A stretch of DNA of 64,000 bases from Candidatus Zixiibacteriota bacterium (GTDB taxonomy: Bacteria; Zixibacteria; MSB-5A5; GN15; FEB-12), in the NCBI GenBank assembly GCA_024278935.1, contig JAJRSF010000048.1, forward strand, positions 1-64,000. Reading direction: 5' to 3'. The position numbers and the translations under genes were made by a program. Under the pieces are notes generated by a model, which saw only the letters and a program-made list of their open reading frames with translations, did no database searches and was not told where the DNA came from. Shown one piece after another: positions 8,085 through 17,967 of this stretch. Position 1 is the first letter of the stretch; each line of letters begins with the position of its first letter.

Positions 8085-9543
8085 GTTTTATCATCTGTGA
8101 TGATGTTTCGGACTCGAGTCTTGCGAAATAAATACCGGTCGATTGAATCAGCCCTTGGTCATTATTTCCATCCCAATAATATGCGTAGGAACCTACCGAA
8201 AATTTTGATGCTGCCAGGATTTTTATTTCTTGTCCTAAAATATTGAATATAGACAATTTTAAAAACTGATCTTCTGTGTTTGAAAACTCTAAACGGGTCT
8301 CGCCATTAAATGGGTTCGGATGATTTTGCAAGAGTGAAAATGTCTGTGGAATTTCTCTCTCAATATGTAGTTCATAAATGTCGGTCGCTATATCAAATCG
8401 ATACACTTTCAGAATATTGTCGTTCATACCTACAAGGTTCAATTGTGGTTGATTCATGCCTGTCTCAAACAAATTGATTTTTGCTAAGTCGATATCTACA
8501 AATGATGAGTCCGAAATCTGACCATTGAGATAATTAAGCATGACAACTTCATTTAATTCTCCAATACCAACAAGCATATCTTTTGTCTGATAGACATACG
8601 AGAAATCTATTCCGCCAACTTCATTATTGTACCAATTTTCTGTTGGGATTCCGTCGGCAAAAGAGTAGCAGGCGATATGATCAGCTTTGTCATAGTACTC
8701 TAGTAAATCAGCAGAGTAGGCATGAATTATAATTTCTTCAGTTGCAGAACTCGGAGCAAAGTTGTCGGCAAAGTAGGAATAGGTTTCTCTTAAGTCAGTT
8801 GTAGTGCCGATAAGAAATTCACCCGTCTCACTAAAAACTTTTTGCCGAATGAAGAAACTTTCATAATCACCAATATACCTAGTGTTCCCTTCTGAAATAA
8901 TTTCTGATATAGTGAAAATATCTTTTGAATCTTCACTTGTTAAATTAGACTCAAAAACATTACGGTATCTGTAAGTTTCTATTATGGTGAAATATTCCAA
9001 ATCTATAACGTAAGACCTTGAATAATTATCTGTTTGCCAATCGGGAAGGTTGGAAGCTATTTGATCTACATATGAAATTTCAACAATCAGATTACCGTTA
9101 TCAAACCGTAAATCCGCATAAGTTAGTTCACTCATAGTATAGCTATTAATTGGGAACACAAGTTCTTCAATAGTAAACGTCTCATCGTAGATTGAAACTT
9201 TATGAATACGTGGCGACTGTGTCCATGCAACATCCAAAGAATATAAATAGAGAGTGTCAAAGTATTCAGAATACGAATGAATCGTCTTAAATATTTTTCC
9301 ACCTATTTCAATGTCAGTAGACACATCGGCTATGATATTTTCATATATGATTTGCCCGACAACTGAATCGGTATAGACAATCCCGCTCAACTCATTATTG
9401 ATATCTAGAATCGGTTCAATATGAGAAATATTATCACCGTCGGATATAACTTTCTCATAGATAATCTGATTCGGAGCTGCGAAAACTGATGTAGATAGGG
9501 CTGTCAATAAAAGGGTTATTTTTACCAATTTATCCATAGGCAT
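8068..9543 (-). CDS. Secreted protein with C-terminal sorting (T9SS/FlgD-like) tail
   Basis: A 491-aa exported protein with a signal peptide (about residues 1-22). The middle is a long beta-rich stretch with no motif I recognise. The last ~85 residues are the FCB C-terminal domain: FSLLQNHPNPFNGET, LSIFNILGQEI, YYWDGNNDQG, STGIYFARLES and a final KLIYLK. In Bacteroidetes-like bacteria this tail directs export across the outer membrane by type IX secretion. In other FCB phyla it may be only a conserved Ig-like tail. It converges on 7353-8084. Confidence 0.75.
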   Translation of the reverse strand: MPMDKLVKITLLLTALSTSVFAAPNQIIYEKVISDGDNISHIEPILDINNELSGIVYTDSVVGQIIYENIIADVSTDIEIGGKIFKTIHSYSEYFDTLYLYSLDVAWTQSPRIHKVSIYDETFTIEELVFPINSYTMSELTYADLRFDNGNLIVEISYVDQIASNLPDWQTDNYSRSYVIDLEYFTIIETYRYRNVFESNLTSEDSKDIFTISEIISEGNTRYIGDYESFFIRQKVFSETGEFLIGTTTDLRETYSYFADNFAPSSATEEIIIHAYSADLLEYYDKADHIACYSFADGIPTENWYNNEVGGIDFSYVYQTKDMLVGIGELNEVVMLNYLNGQISDSSFVDIDLAKINLFETGMNQPQLNLVGMNDNILKVYRFDIATDIYELHIEREIPQTFSLLQNHPNPFNGETRLEFSNTEDQFLKLSIFNILGQEIKILAASKFSVGSYAYYWDGNNDQGLIQSTGIYFARLESETSSQMIKLIYLK

Positions 9544-9675
9544 TCTTTCATATTGTTGCTATAAAAAACAGACGTTTTATCGGCTTGTAAAGTTTAAACA
9601 TTCCGTAATATAAAATAATTTGCCACACTCCTGTAAGTCGTTGTCTGGTAGGCTGTATTCTTCTACCATTTGCTG

Positions 9676-9705
9676 TTGACTTTAAAACATAACTGGCTAC
9701 ATTAT
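9676..9705 (+). promoter_or_regulatory. Possible sigma-70 type promoter for sucCD
   Basis: TTGACT at 9676-9681 and CATTAT at 9700-9705 (18-bp spacing, four of six matches in the -10), about 50 bp upstream of sucC. This is weak evidence. Confidence 0.3.
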
Positions 9706-9753
9706 GTAAAATATAATAAGTTCTTTTGACTCTAATATATAAAAGGAATACGC

Positions 9754-10947
9754 ATGCGATTGTATGAATTTGAAGGGAAAAATCTCTTTAAGAAATTCAA
9801 AATTCCCGTAATGGACAGCCGTCTGGCATCAAGCCCCGACGAAGTCTATACTGCTGTTTCCGAGCTTAATATCCCTGTCGTTTTAAAATCCCAAGTCTTA
9901 ACAGGCGGACGAGGTAAAGCAGGCGGTATCAAATTTGCCGATGGAGCAAACGAAGCCCGAACTCAAGCGACCGAATTATTTAATCTCACAATTAAAGATT
10001 TCCCTGTTGAAAAAGTTCTTATCGAACCAAAGATCGATATCAAACAGGAATATTATATCGGCATCACAATCGACCGTGCCAAATACAAGTTGGTCGTGAT
10101 CGCATCGGGTGAAGGCGGAGTTGATATTGAAGAAACTGCTGAAAAATCACCGGACAAAATTGTAAAATTTCCAATTTCAATTAATGAAGATTTGTATACA
10201 TTTGATGCCCTCCTTATCGCCAAAAAAATTGGCATCCCACAAGAACTAGTCAAACAAGGTGCTGCAATTATACAGAACCTTCTCAAAATGTTTAAGGCAT
10301 ACGATGCCAAACTTGCCGAAATAAATCCGCTGTTCTTAACATCGGATGGACAACTAATCGCTGCCGATGCAAGGGTCTCTCTTGATGATGATGCTACTTT
10401 CCGTCATCCCGATTTAGCCGAACGTAATGTCGAGCATCGTCATGAAGAAGGCGAAATGACCGAGCGTGAAAAACAGGCAACCGAATGGGGTATCCCATAT
10501 CTTGACCTTGAAGGTAATATCGGTATGTTCCCGGGGGGAGCAGGTTTTGGAATCATGGGTAACGATTTCATCCATCACTTTGGTGGTAACCCGGCAAACT
10601 TTATGGATTCAGGCGGGGGACCATCCCCTGAACGTATCGCCAAAATGTTGGTACTTTTAGAAGAGAATCCAAATGTCAAAGTTATTTGTGGAGCTCGCTT
10701 CGGCGGAATCTCCCGTTGTGATGATTTTGCCAAAGGTGTCCTTATGTTTTTAAATGACCACGGACTTACCAAACCGATGGTTTTCCGAATGACAGGTAAT
10801 ATGTGGCAAGAGGGTGTCAGACTTTTTGAAGAAGCAAAAGCTGCCAACCCTGATATGTTTAAACAGATAGAATTTCACGGTATCGAAACACCGATTGAAG
10901 AAATCACCAAACGGGCAGTTGAAATTGCTCAGGAAGTAGGTGCTTAA
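9754..10947 (+). CDS. sucC: Succinyl-CoA synthetase (ADP/GDP-forming) beta subunit
   Basis: A 397-aa subunit that, with SucD, makes ATP or GTP from succinyl-CoA. It starts MRLYEFEGKNLFKKFKIP, then an ATP-grasp region with VLKSQVLTGGRGKAGGIKF (about 46-64) and AEINPLFLTSDGQLIAADAR (about 188-207). The C-terminal ligase domain has GGAGFGIMGNDF and ICGARFGGISRCDDFA. Length is normal. ATG follows AAAAGGAATACGC. SucD begins directly after the stop codon, so the genes are co-transcribed. Confidence 0.96.
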   Translation: MRLYEFEGKNLFKKFKIPVMDSRLASSPDEVYTAVSELNIPVVLKSQVLTGGRGKAGGIKFADGANEARTQATELFNLTIKDFPVEKVLIEPKIDIKQEYYIGITIDRAKYKLVVIASGEGGVDIEETAEKSPDKIVKFPISINEDLYTFDALLIAKKIGIPQELVKQGAAIIQNLLKMFKAYDAKLAEINPLFLTSDGQLIAADARVSLDDDATFRHPDLAERNVEHRHEEGEMTEREKQATEWGIPYLDLEGNIGMFPGGAGFGIMGNDFIHHFGGNPANFMDSGGGPSPERIAKMLVLLEENPNVKVICGARFGGISRCDDFAKGVLMFLNDHGLTKPMVFRMTGNMWQEGVRLFEEAKAANPDMFKQIEFHGIETPIEEITKRAVEIAQEVGA

Positions 10948-11814
10948 ATGGCGATACTCTGTGATAAAAATTCGAAAGTTCTGGTACAAGGTATCACTGG
11001 TGGTGCCGGAAAATTCCATACTGAACGTATGATAGGCTATGGTACGAATATCGTTGGTGGCGTCACGCCTGGTAAAGGTGGACAAGTTGTCTGCGAACGT
11101 CCTGTCTTTGACACCGTTGCAGAATGCGTTGAAGCGACTGGTGCCGATGTGTCCGTTATCTTTTTACCTGCACAATTTGTCAAAGAAGCAGCTATCGAAG
11201 CGATCCGTTCTGGAATCAAATTTGTAGTTGTCATCCCTGAACATATTCCGATTCATGATATGCTCTATGTCCGTGAAGAAGCTATCAAACATGGCACAAC
11301 TGTTATCGGTGGCAACACTGCCGGGCTGATTACGCCGGGCGAAGCGAACCTTGGCATTATGCCGGATATTGCATTCCAACCGGGCAAAGTTGGGACTGTA
11401 TCGCGGTCGGGTTCGATTACATATTATGTTGCTGACACGCTAACACGTACCGGCTATGGCGAAACATCTTGTATCGGTCTTGGTGGCGATCCTGTGTTGG
11501 GTTCTACCTTTGCGGAGATCCTTCTGAAATTTGAAGAAGATGAAAAAACCAAAGCAGTTGTTATGTGTGGTGAAATTGGTGGAGTCTATGAAGAACTCGC
11601 TGCCGAAGTTATCCCGAAAATGAAAACGCCTGTTCTTGCTATGATTGGTGGAGTGCATGCACCGATGGGAAAACGGATGGGACACGCAGGGGCAATTGTT
11701 GAAGGGAAGATGGGTACTGCTTTAGACAAGTTGAAAATGCTTGAGTCGGCAGGAGCGCATCCATGTAAAACTTTCTTAGACATCCCAGATATGCTGAAGA
11801 AATTAGGCGTCTAA
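10948..11814 (+). CDS. sucD: Succinyl-CoA synthetase alpha subunit
   Basis: A 288-aa subunit that binds CoA and carries the phosphohistidine. The N-terminal Rossmann part has VQGITGGAGKFHTERMI. RSGSITYYVADTLTRTGYG and GLGGDPVLGSTFAEILLKFEED follow. GKRMGHAGAIVEG near residue 245 holds the active-site His. It starts immediately after the sucC stop, and a terminator follows. Together with sdhCAB 4 kb away it shows a TCA segment. Confidence 0.96.
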   Translation: MAILCDKNSKVLVQGITGGAGKFHTERMIGYGTNIVGGVTPGKGGQVVCERPVFDTVAECVEATGADVSVIFLPAQFVKEAAIEAIRSGIKFVVVIPEHIPIHDMLYVREEAIKHGTTVIGGNTAGLITPGEANLGIMPDIAFQPGKVGTVSRSGSITYYVADTLTRTGYGETSCIGLGGDPVLGSTFAEILLKFEEDEKTKAVVMCGEIGGVYEELAAEVIPKMKTPVLAMIGGVHAPMGKRMGHAGAIVEGKMGTALDKLKMLESAGAHPCKTFLDIPDMLKKLGV

Positions 11815-11841
11815 TCTTTTAGTTATTATTTGATACAATGT

Positions 11842-11878
11842 AAGACTGGCTACGTTGCTACTTAGTCAGTCTTTTTTT
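11842..11878 (+). terminator. Terminator of sucCD
   Basis: AAGACTGGCT at 11842-11851 pairs with AGTCAGTCTT at 11864-11873 (10 bp, one G-U), with a 12-nt loop and a T-run through 11878. Confidence 0.85.
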
Positions 11879-11927
11879 ATAAATATTCTTTCTAAAAGAC
11901 AAAACATTGAAACGTAGGGAATCTCTT

Positions 11928-12512
11928 ATGCCAGTTTTAAAAGTTATAAAACATGTTACAATTTTTACTTTATTACTTTTGTTTTCTTCAAGTGTCTTTG
12001 CTGAAAAAAACGAATATCCTAAAAAACCGGATGAAGTTTTAAAAATAGCTTTAGAGGTAATGCATAAAAGAAATTATAATTTAGGTGCTGAGTATTATCA
12101 TCCTGACTTTTTTAAAAGATCATCTAAAGGGATTTGGGATAATATTAAAGATAAAAAGCCAGATGATATTTTTATGGCGGATGTAACCATTAAAGAATTA
12201 GATGGGCTAAAATTTGCTGATGGAAAACTTGTTGAACCAACTGATAGGGATTTGTTTATCAGTACACTTATAGGTTTTCAAAAAGTAATGGATAAGATGG
12301 GTTCTAACGTGTATCAAAAAGCTACAATCTTAAAGACAGATATGGTTGATGATGAGACTGCGCATGTTGAGTATCAAATTCCAAATTTAAGCCATGATGC
12401 CAGTAAGGTAACTGATACAATTATTACAAAGACTGCTATTTTGAAATTGTTAGACGGTAATTGGAAAATTTTCAGCGAAGCAATACTTGAAGGTGACAAA
12501 ATTCAAGAATAA
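11928..12512 (+). CDS. Exported protein of unknown function
   Basis: I choose the ATG at 11928 (194 aa) because AGGGA lies 8 bases upstream. The longer frame from a TTG at 11907 would put that ribosome site inside the gene. The start then reads as a signal peptide (MPVLKVIKHVTIFTLLLLFSSSVFA). The mature part is about 170 residues with alpha/beta character and ends DGNWKIFSEAIL, the kind of ending seen in small NTF2-like or DUF4878-like exported proteins. That family link is a guess. Flanked by terminators on both sides, it is its own transcription unit. Confidence 0.65.
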   Translation: MPVLKVIKHVTIFTLLLLFSSSVFAEKNEYPKKPDEVLKIALEVMHKRNYNLGAEYYHPDFFKRSSKGIWDNIKDKKPDDIFMADVTIKELDGLKFADGKLVEPTDRDLFISTLIGFQKVMDKMGSNVYQKATILKTDMVDDETAHVEYQIPNLSHDASKVTDTIITKTAILKLLDGNWKIFSEAILEGDKIQE

Positions 12513-12545
12513 TATTTTAAGAGTTGAGTGAAGCTACTATTTAGA

Positions 12546-12576
12546 AGGCAGGTCTATGGAAGGCTTGCCTTTTTTT
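12546..12576 (+). terminator. Terminator after the exported protein gene
   Basis: AGGCAGGTCT at 12546-12555 pairs with AGGCTTGCCT at 12561-12570 (10 bp with two G-U), loop ATGGA, and a T-run at 12570-12576. Confidence 0.85.
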
Positions 12577-12651
12577 ATTCACTTGAATTATTGATAAATT
12601 GTGCTATGTTGAGGAAAACATTTTAACAATACCTTAGTTTTTGGAGGGGTA

Positions 12652-14397
12652 ATGCGTATAAAATATTTAAGTAAGTTCGTTTCAGTTATTGTTCTGTTAG
12701 TTGCATCATCTGTCTCAGCACAAATTGATTTACCATTTGATTATTTTTATGGTCGGTGGGTTGAAGGTCATTATCTTAATAGTAGTTTTAGTGGAACCGA
12801 TTTAGACTTGTATCATGATGTTACTAATTATTCGTTTACTAAGAATTCCTGGCAAATAAAAGTTAATAATTTTGGGGATCATCTCCTGTGGGATAAAGAT
12901 GGGGATTATACAAAGTCAGCAAGTTTTGATATCAAATATAGGGTAAATAATCATTGGGAAGTTGGTATTACAAATATTGTATTGCTAAGAAATGAATCAG
13001 AAAATAGACAATTACAAAATTACGAATCATATAAATATGAAAAATATTTAAGTAAAAAAGTGACTTTTATTTCAAATTATTCAAAAAAAAATAATATTCG
13101 CATTTCAGGTTTACATCTACCGTATGCATATATACATAATAAATTGCTTACTAAAGGTAATCTGATAATACAAAACTCGGTTTTTTTAAATCATTCTAAT
13201 AGTTCCTTTGAATTTATTCGACTACAAAACTATAGTCCTTTTAATTTTCCTAGTTATTTGACAGGATCATTTAAATCCGATAATCGTTATGATGAGATGA
13301 AAAACAGTATTGTTTATGGGGTGAATGATGACAATAATATCTTACTTGAGATAAATCTTCGATTGTATAGTAATGATTCGCACAATACAACAAGTCGTTA
13401 TTATTGTGATAGCTTAAATACACAAGATGAATTATTGTTGGAAATTGAGAAACGAGTAAACAGTAATACCTTATTATCTTATAATATTGAATATATAACA
13501 GGCAGTTTTGCTCCTTTTTATATTGAGACATCGATTAGTCAAGCATTCGTAAAAGCTTCAAATGAATATGATAGTGAACGAATCAATCTCAAAACAGATT
13601 CCAATATAGTTTCGTATAACAATGCCACACAAAGTGATTTACAAAAATTATCAACAACATTTGGTTTAAAATTAAACTATCTTTCAAGTGGGGAGTTTGA
13701 TGGAAGAATTATTATAAATGATTATAATAATTATTATCGCAAAATGTTATTCTCAAAACAAGTTTTAGCTTCATTTAAAATAAACTATAGTGAGTATGGA
13801 TTCAGTTTTGAAAATAAAAATCAATCATCAGCAATGGATATTGTACTAGGCTATGGTATCACTAATCAGTTGAACCTCGAAAGTATTTTTGCGTATAGAT
13901 ATTGGAAAAATGCAAGTAATAATAGATGGGACAATATAATTTCAAATGAAATTATCCAGTATAATATCGGTCTGAAATATCGATCCTATCTTTTTGATGC
14001 ATCGCAAAGAAAATGGGCTTCTGATACTCAAGATGAAATTCGGTTTGGAAGCTTACTGCAAGCAAAGGAATGTTTCATCAATTTAGTATATTATCCTCCA
14101 AATTATTCTGGAAGCAGCGAAACCAATATCGATTTATTTAGTTTTACAAACCTTGAAAAAAGTAGTCATGCTAGATTGTTCCTTCAATCGAACATTGGGA
14201 TAGGTAGAAATACAGAAGTTAGTTTTAACTATGATAGAACTTTGCGTGATGGGAATGATGCCATAGTTCAACAACTTGGAATAGTAAAACGGCTCTTAGG
14301 TAAGATGAACTTCACTTTGACTTTTGAACAAAATAATGGTTCAAACAGTTTACATCACGAAACATACGTTTTTGGAAATATTGAATTGTTATTATAA
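12652..14397 (+). CDS. Putative outer-membrane beta-barrel protein
   Basis: A 581-aa protein with signal peptide (ending SSVSA), followed by repeated alternating strands rich in Tyr, Asn and Ser, such as SASFDIKYRVNNHWEVGI and IQYNIGLKYRSYLFDA. It ends in a beta strand (YVFGNIELLL), the pattern of an outer-membrane barrel with a C-terminal insertion strand. No specific family is recognised. The gene is far more AT-rich than its metabolic neighbours, so it may be fast-evolving or acquired. ATG follows TTGGAGGGGTA. Confidence 0.6.
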   Translation: MRIKYLSKFVSVIVLLVASSVSAQIDLPFDYFYGRWVEGHYLNSSFSGTDLDLYHDVTNYSFTKNSWQIKVNNFGDHLLWDKDGDYTKSASFDIKYRVNNHWEVGITNIVLLRNESENRQLQNYESYKYEKYLSKKVTFISNYSKKNNIRISGLHLPYAYIHNKLLTKGNLIIQNSVFLNHSNSSFEFIRLQNYSPFNFPSYLTGSFKSDNRYDEMKNSIVYGVNDDNNILLEINLRLYSNDSHNTTSRYYCDSLNTQDELLLEIEKRVNSNTLLSYNIEYITGSFAPFYIETSISQAFVKASNEYDSERINLKTDSNIVSYNNATQSDLQKLSTTFGLKLNYLSSGEFDGRIIINDYNNYYRKMLFSKQVLASFKINYSEYGFSFENKNQSSAMDIVLGYGITNQLNLESIFAYRYWKNASNNRWDNIISNEIIQYNIGLKYRSYLFDASQRKWASDTQDEIRFGSLLQAKECFINLVYYPPNYSGSSETNIDLFSFTNLEKSSHARLFLQSNIGIGRNTEVSFNYDRTLRDGNDAIVQQLGIVKRLLGKMNFTLTFEQNNGSNSLHHETYVFGNIELLL

Positions 14398-14478
14398 TAA
14401 AGATATTGGGTATTGAGTAAAATACAAAAATTTCAATCCTGCTTGCTTTTTGGGGCGTTCTGTGTTACATAAGTTTAT

Positions 14479-15135
14479 ATGTTTGATATAGATAAGAAAG
14501 ATAATACAGACACAACTGCGCAACTTGCAAAAATTGGTTACTGGCCGGCGACAGCATCGGTCTATCTTGCTGATAAAAAATATTCCAAAGCGGTCGCATT
14601 GTGTAATGAAAATCTCCACGGCAACAGTTCTCCACTTTCGGCTCGGTTTATTTATGCCAAGGCTCTCTATCATGCAGGGCAGTTTCAATCAGCTGAACAA
14701 CAGTTGAACCAAATATTATCAATAGATTCTGATTATATTGCTGCTTTAAAATATCTTGCCGATATTAAATTTCAAAAAGATGATCAGTTTGGAGCGGTGG
14801 CAATGTATGAACAGATACTTTCTTTGGATTCAAATTGTTCAATGCTTTATTCTTCGATCGGAAAAAAGAAAGCTCAAACAAAAACTACCACGATAACTTT
14901 GAAACGTCATAAAGAGATTGTAAAAGAACCATCAAAAAAGGATTTACGGAAAGTTCTTTTTTACTCTGAAACTATTGGCGATTTATATTTGAAACAGGGC
15001 TTTCCTCGTCTTGCTGCCGAAGTATTTGCACATTTACATGAAAAAAATAAAAACCCGCGTTTTGCTGAAAAGCTTTCGCTTGCTCGGGAAAATATAAAAG
15101 AGAAGGAACAGCATAATGTCAAAAAAACGGATTGA
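14479..15135 (+). CDS. TPR-repeat protein
   Basis: A 218-aa protein with tetratricopeptide helices: SARFIYAKALYHAGQFQSAEQQLNQIL, AALKYLADIKFQKDDQFGAVAMYEQIL-like units (about 52-115) and a last unit near 155-190 (GDLYLKQGFPRLAAEVFAHLHEK). It probably mediates protein contacts. No signal peptide is visible. The stop is TGA, followed at once by a second TGA, and it overlaps the next gene by 20 bases. This is one of only three genes here that end in TGA. The start is uncertain because no clear ribosome site precedes it. Confidence 0.7.
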   Translation: MFDIDKKDNTDTTAQLAKIGYWPATASVYLADKKYSKAVALCNENLHGNSSPLSARFIYAKALYHAGQFQSAEQQLNQILSIDSDYIAALKYLADIKFQKDDQFGAVAMYEQILSLDSNCSMLYSSIGKKKAQTKTTTITLKRHKEIVKEPSKKDLRKVLFYSETIGDLYLKQGFPRLAAEVFAHLHEKNKNPRFAEKLSLARENIKEKEQHNVKKTD

Positions 15136-16192
15136 TGAAATAAAGAAAAATCTGGTCAAAGAAAATTTGGATGGGCTTATCGTGACGCATGCTGATTTTG
15201 TTCGGTACCTTACCGGATTTACCGGTTCAGCAGGCGTGCTTGTCATTACAAAAACATCGGCAGATTTTGTATCTGACTTCCGCTATAAAGACCAGGCATC
15301 AAAACAAGTCAAAGGTGCCAAAGTTTCTATCATTCAAAATGGTGATTACCTTGGAGCATTAAAAGAGTCGCCAAAATTAAATAAAAATAATTTATGTCTT
15401 GGGTACAGTGGTTCGTATGCGACAGTTACCGAACTTGACAATTTAAAAAAGACTTTCCCCAAAGCACATTTTGTAAATGCTGATAACCTAACCTACGATC
15501 TTGGCTGGGTTAAAGACAAAGATGAACTTTCTATGATTACCAAAGCGTGCGAAATTTCTGATTTAGCTTTTGAACGGATTTTAAATATGGTTACACCCGG
15601 AGTTCGTGAATCTGAACTTGCCGCTGAATTAGAATATCAAATGCGTATGCTCGGATCAGAACGTCCTGCTTTTGAATCAATTATTGCATCGGGTTACCGC
15701 TCGGCATTACCGCATGGTATCGCATCAACTAAAAAAGTGAAAAAAGGTGAATTTATAACTTTCGATTTTGGTGCAACTTATAAAGGGTATGTATCCGATA
15801 TGACTCGTACAATCGTTGTCGGCAAAGCAACCAGTCGTCAGAACAAAATCTATAACTTAGTTTTGAAAGCTCAAAAAGCGGGAGTTCGTAAAATTAAAGC
15901 CGGAGTGACCGGAAAAGCAGTCGATGATGCCTGTCGCAATATGATTACAAAGGCTGGATATGGGAAGAATTTTGGACATGGAACAGGTCATGGTATCGGA
16001 TTTTTTGTGCATGTCGGTCCAAGACTATCTCAGCTTTCGACTGATAAGTTAAAGGTAGGCAACGTAGTAACAGTAGAACCGGGCATTTATATCTCTGGTT
16101 GGGGCGGTGTCAGAATTGAAGATGATGTCATTGTGACAAAAACAGGTGGAAAAGTTCTTAACAACTCTCCAAAAAACTTGTTGGAAGTCTAA
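15116..16192 (+). CDS. Xaa-Pro aminopeptidase/dipeptidase, M24 family
   Basis: A 358-aa metallopeptidase that cleaves bonds next to proline. The N-terminal creatinase-like domain runs to about residue 130. The M24 catalytic domain has the five metal ligands in order: FDFGATYKGYVSDMTRT (two Asp), FGHGTGHGIGF (His), VTVEPGIYI (Glu) and VRIEDDV (Glu). Length is typical of PepQ/PepP-like enzymes. In many bacteria this gene precedes efp and accBC. Here accB follows with no efp between. Confidence 0.9.
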   Translation: MSKKRIDEIKKNLVKENLDGLIVTHADFVRYLTGFTGSAGVLVITKTSADFVSDFRYKDQASKQVKGAKVSIIQNGDYLGALKESPKLNKNNLCLGYSGSYATVTELDNLKKTFPKAHFVNADNLTYDLGWVKDKDELSMITKACEISDLAFERILNMVTPGVRESELAAELEYQMRMLGSERPAFESIIASGYRSALPHGIASTKKVKKGEFITFDFGATYKGYVSDMTRTIVVGKATSRQNKIYNLVLKAQKAGVRKIKAGVTGKAVDDACRNMITKAGYGKNFGHGTGHGIGFFVHVGPRLSQLSTDKLKVGNVVTVEPGIYISGWGGVRIEDDVIVTKTGGKVLNNSPKNLLEV

Positions 16193-16286
16193 CGCGAATT
16201 TTCTATTATACAGAGTTAATTTGAGAGAATTATAATGGTTATATATATCTCTGTGGGTTGGTAAATATCTTGTCTGTGAGGATGAA

Positions 16287-16760
16287 ATGAACGAAAATTA
16301 TATTAAGAAGTTAATTAAATTAGTAGAAGAGTCAGAAATAGAATCACTTGAGATTTCAAGTTGGGGTAAGAAAGTTAAGATTACCCAAAAGCTGAACTCA
16401 GCAGTTGGCGGTCAAGCCCCTATGCAAATGTACGCTCCACCTGTGGCGGCAGCAGCTCCAGCACCTGCACCAGCGGCAGCACCGGTTGCCGATGCGGCTC
16501 CTTCTGGGAATGATAAACTGGTACCAGTAGTTTCCCCAATGGTAGGAACTTTCTATACGGCACCATCACCGGATGCTGACCCATATGTCTCATTGAATCA
16601 AAAGGTGAGCAATGGGCAAGTTGTCTGTATTGTTGAAGCGATGAAACTCATGAATGAGATCGAAGTGGAAGCAAGTGGTCGTGTGGTCAAAATACTTGTT
16701 GAAAATGGACAGCCTGTAGAATATGGGCAGACTATGTTTTTAATCGACCCTGAAGGATAA
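16287..16760 (+). CDS. accB: Biotin carboxyl carrier protein of acetyl-CoA carboxylase
   Basis: A 157-aa carrier. It begins MNENYIKKLIKLVEESEIESLEI, typical of AccB, then a flexible Ala/Pro linker (about 45-72), then the biotinyl domain with EAMKLMNEIE whose Lys is biotinylated, ending VEYGQTMFLIDP. It accepts CO2 from AccC and gives it to the AccAD transferase in fatty-acid synthesis. ATG follows GTGAGGATGAA. Unusually, accC is not next. pilT and a convergent kinase gene lie between. Confidence 0.95.
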   Translation: MNENYIKKLIKLVEESEIESLEISSWGKKVKITQKLNSAVGGQAPMQMYAPPVAAAAPAPAPAAAPVADAAPSGNDKLVPVVSPMVGTFYTAPSPDADPYVSLNQKVSNGQVVCIVEAMKLMNEIEVEASGRVVKILVENGQPVEYGQTMFLIDPEG

Positions 16761-16787
16761 AAAATAACAACTACGGAAAGGAATCCG

Positions 16788-17942
16788 ATGACGTTAAAAC
16801 AGATGTTGGTTGAGATGCTCAACCAGAGTGCTTCCGATTTACATATCAGAGTCGGTATTCGTCCGCATATTCGTGTGAACGGTAAGCTTGTACAAATTGC
16901 TACCGAAGCAGTCACTATCGATTTGATGGATCAAATCGTATCGCAAATTTTAAATGACACCCAAAAAGAACGTTTCTATCGTAAGAATGAAATGGATCTG
17001 GCATTATCTGTTGCCAAACTCGGACGGTTCCGTATCAACCTTTTCCGTCAACGGGGTACATCCGGTATTGCTATTCGTGCAGTGAATACAACGATACCAT
17101 CGTTTGATGATTTACATCTTCCTGAAGCTGTAAAAAAGATGGCACTCGAAAAACGTGGTCTTATGATTATTACCGGCACAACTGGTTCGGGTAAATCTAC
17201 CACTATGGCAGCTCTTATAGAACATATGAATTCTCATCGTACCGATAATATTATCACTGTTGAAGATCCTATCGAATATATCTATCGAGATAAAAAATCA
17301 ATTATTGCCCAGCGTGAAGTCGGAGGAGATACCGAAACATTTGCATCGGCTCTTCGCCATGCCTTCCGTCAGGACCCTGATGTTATCTTAATCGGTGAGG
17401 TTCGTGACCTTGAAACAATGTCTATCGCATTAACAGCTGCTGATACCGGTCATTTGGTTATAACAACTTTACATACTATGAATGTTGTCGAAACTATTAC
17501 GCGTATTATATCGTTTTTCCCTCCGCATCAACATCAGCAAATCCGTTTACTCTTAGCGGGAACTTTAAAAGCAATCGTATGTCAACGTCTTCTTACCAGA
17601 GGTGACCAACCGGGTCGTGTTCCAGCAATTGAAATTATGTTTAATTCGGGTGCGGTTAAAGAATGTATAATTGACCCTGAAAAAACAGCCGAGATTCCTG
17701 AACTTATGGAGCAGGGAAGAGGGCAGTATGGTATGCAGTCTTTTGATCAGTCGATAATGGATCTGCACAAAGAAGGTTTGATTTCGTTTGAAGAAGCAAT
17801 GCACCATGCTACCAACCCTGATGATTTCGATTTACGCTTGAGAGGTATAACAGGTTCTTCGGAAAGATGGCAGGATGATGGTAATGCTGAAACCGGAGAT
17901 TCTGGCTCAGTAGATTCTGAAACAGGCTTCCAAAAGTTTTAA
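16788..17942 (+). CDS. pilT: Type IV pilus retraction ATPase PilT
   Basis: A 384-aa secretion-type hexameric ATPase that drives pilus retraction. The N-terminal PAS-like domain includes SASDLHIRVGIRPHIRVNG. Walker A is GTTGSGKSTT near residue 130. The Asp box (ITVEDPIEYIY), Walker B (VILIGEVRDLET) and His box (GHLVITTLHT) follow. The C-terminus has the AIRxGR-region equivalent with an extended acidic tail. It lies 27 bp after accB and is probably co-transcribed with it. No other pilus genes are present in this window. Confidence 0.93.
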   Translation: MTLKQMLVEMLNQSASDLHIRVGIRPHIRVNGKLVQIATEAVTIDLMDQIVSQILNDTQKERFYRKNEMDLALSVAKLGRFRINLFRQRGTSGIAIRAVNTTIPSFDDLHLPEAVKKMALEKRGLMIITGTTGSGKSTTMAALIEHMNSHRTDNIITVEDPIEYIYRDKKSIIAQREVGGDTETFASALRHAFRQDPDVILIGEVRDLETMSIALTAADTGHLVITTLHTMNVVETITRIISFFPPHQHQQIRLLLAGTLKAIVCQRLLTRGDQPGRVPAIEIMFNSGAVKECIIDPEKTAEIPELMEQGRGQYGMQSFDQSIMDLHKEGLISFEEAMHHATNPDDFDLRLRGITGSSERWQDDGNAETGDSGSVDSETGFQKF

Positions 17943-17967
17943 TCTATAATACATTTATAACTGAATT

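Noticed and set aside
11907-11927. TTG start at 11907 for the exported protein
   Set aside because: The AGGGA ribosome site lies between this TTG and the ATG at 11928, and the shorter form gives a clean signal peptide.
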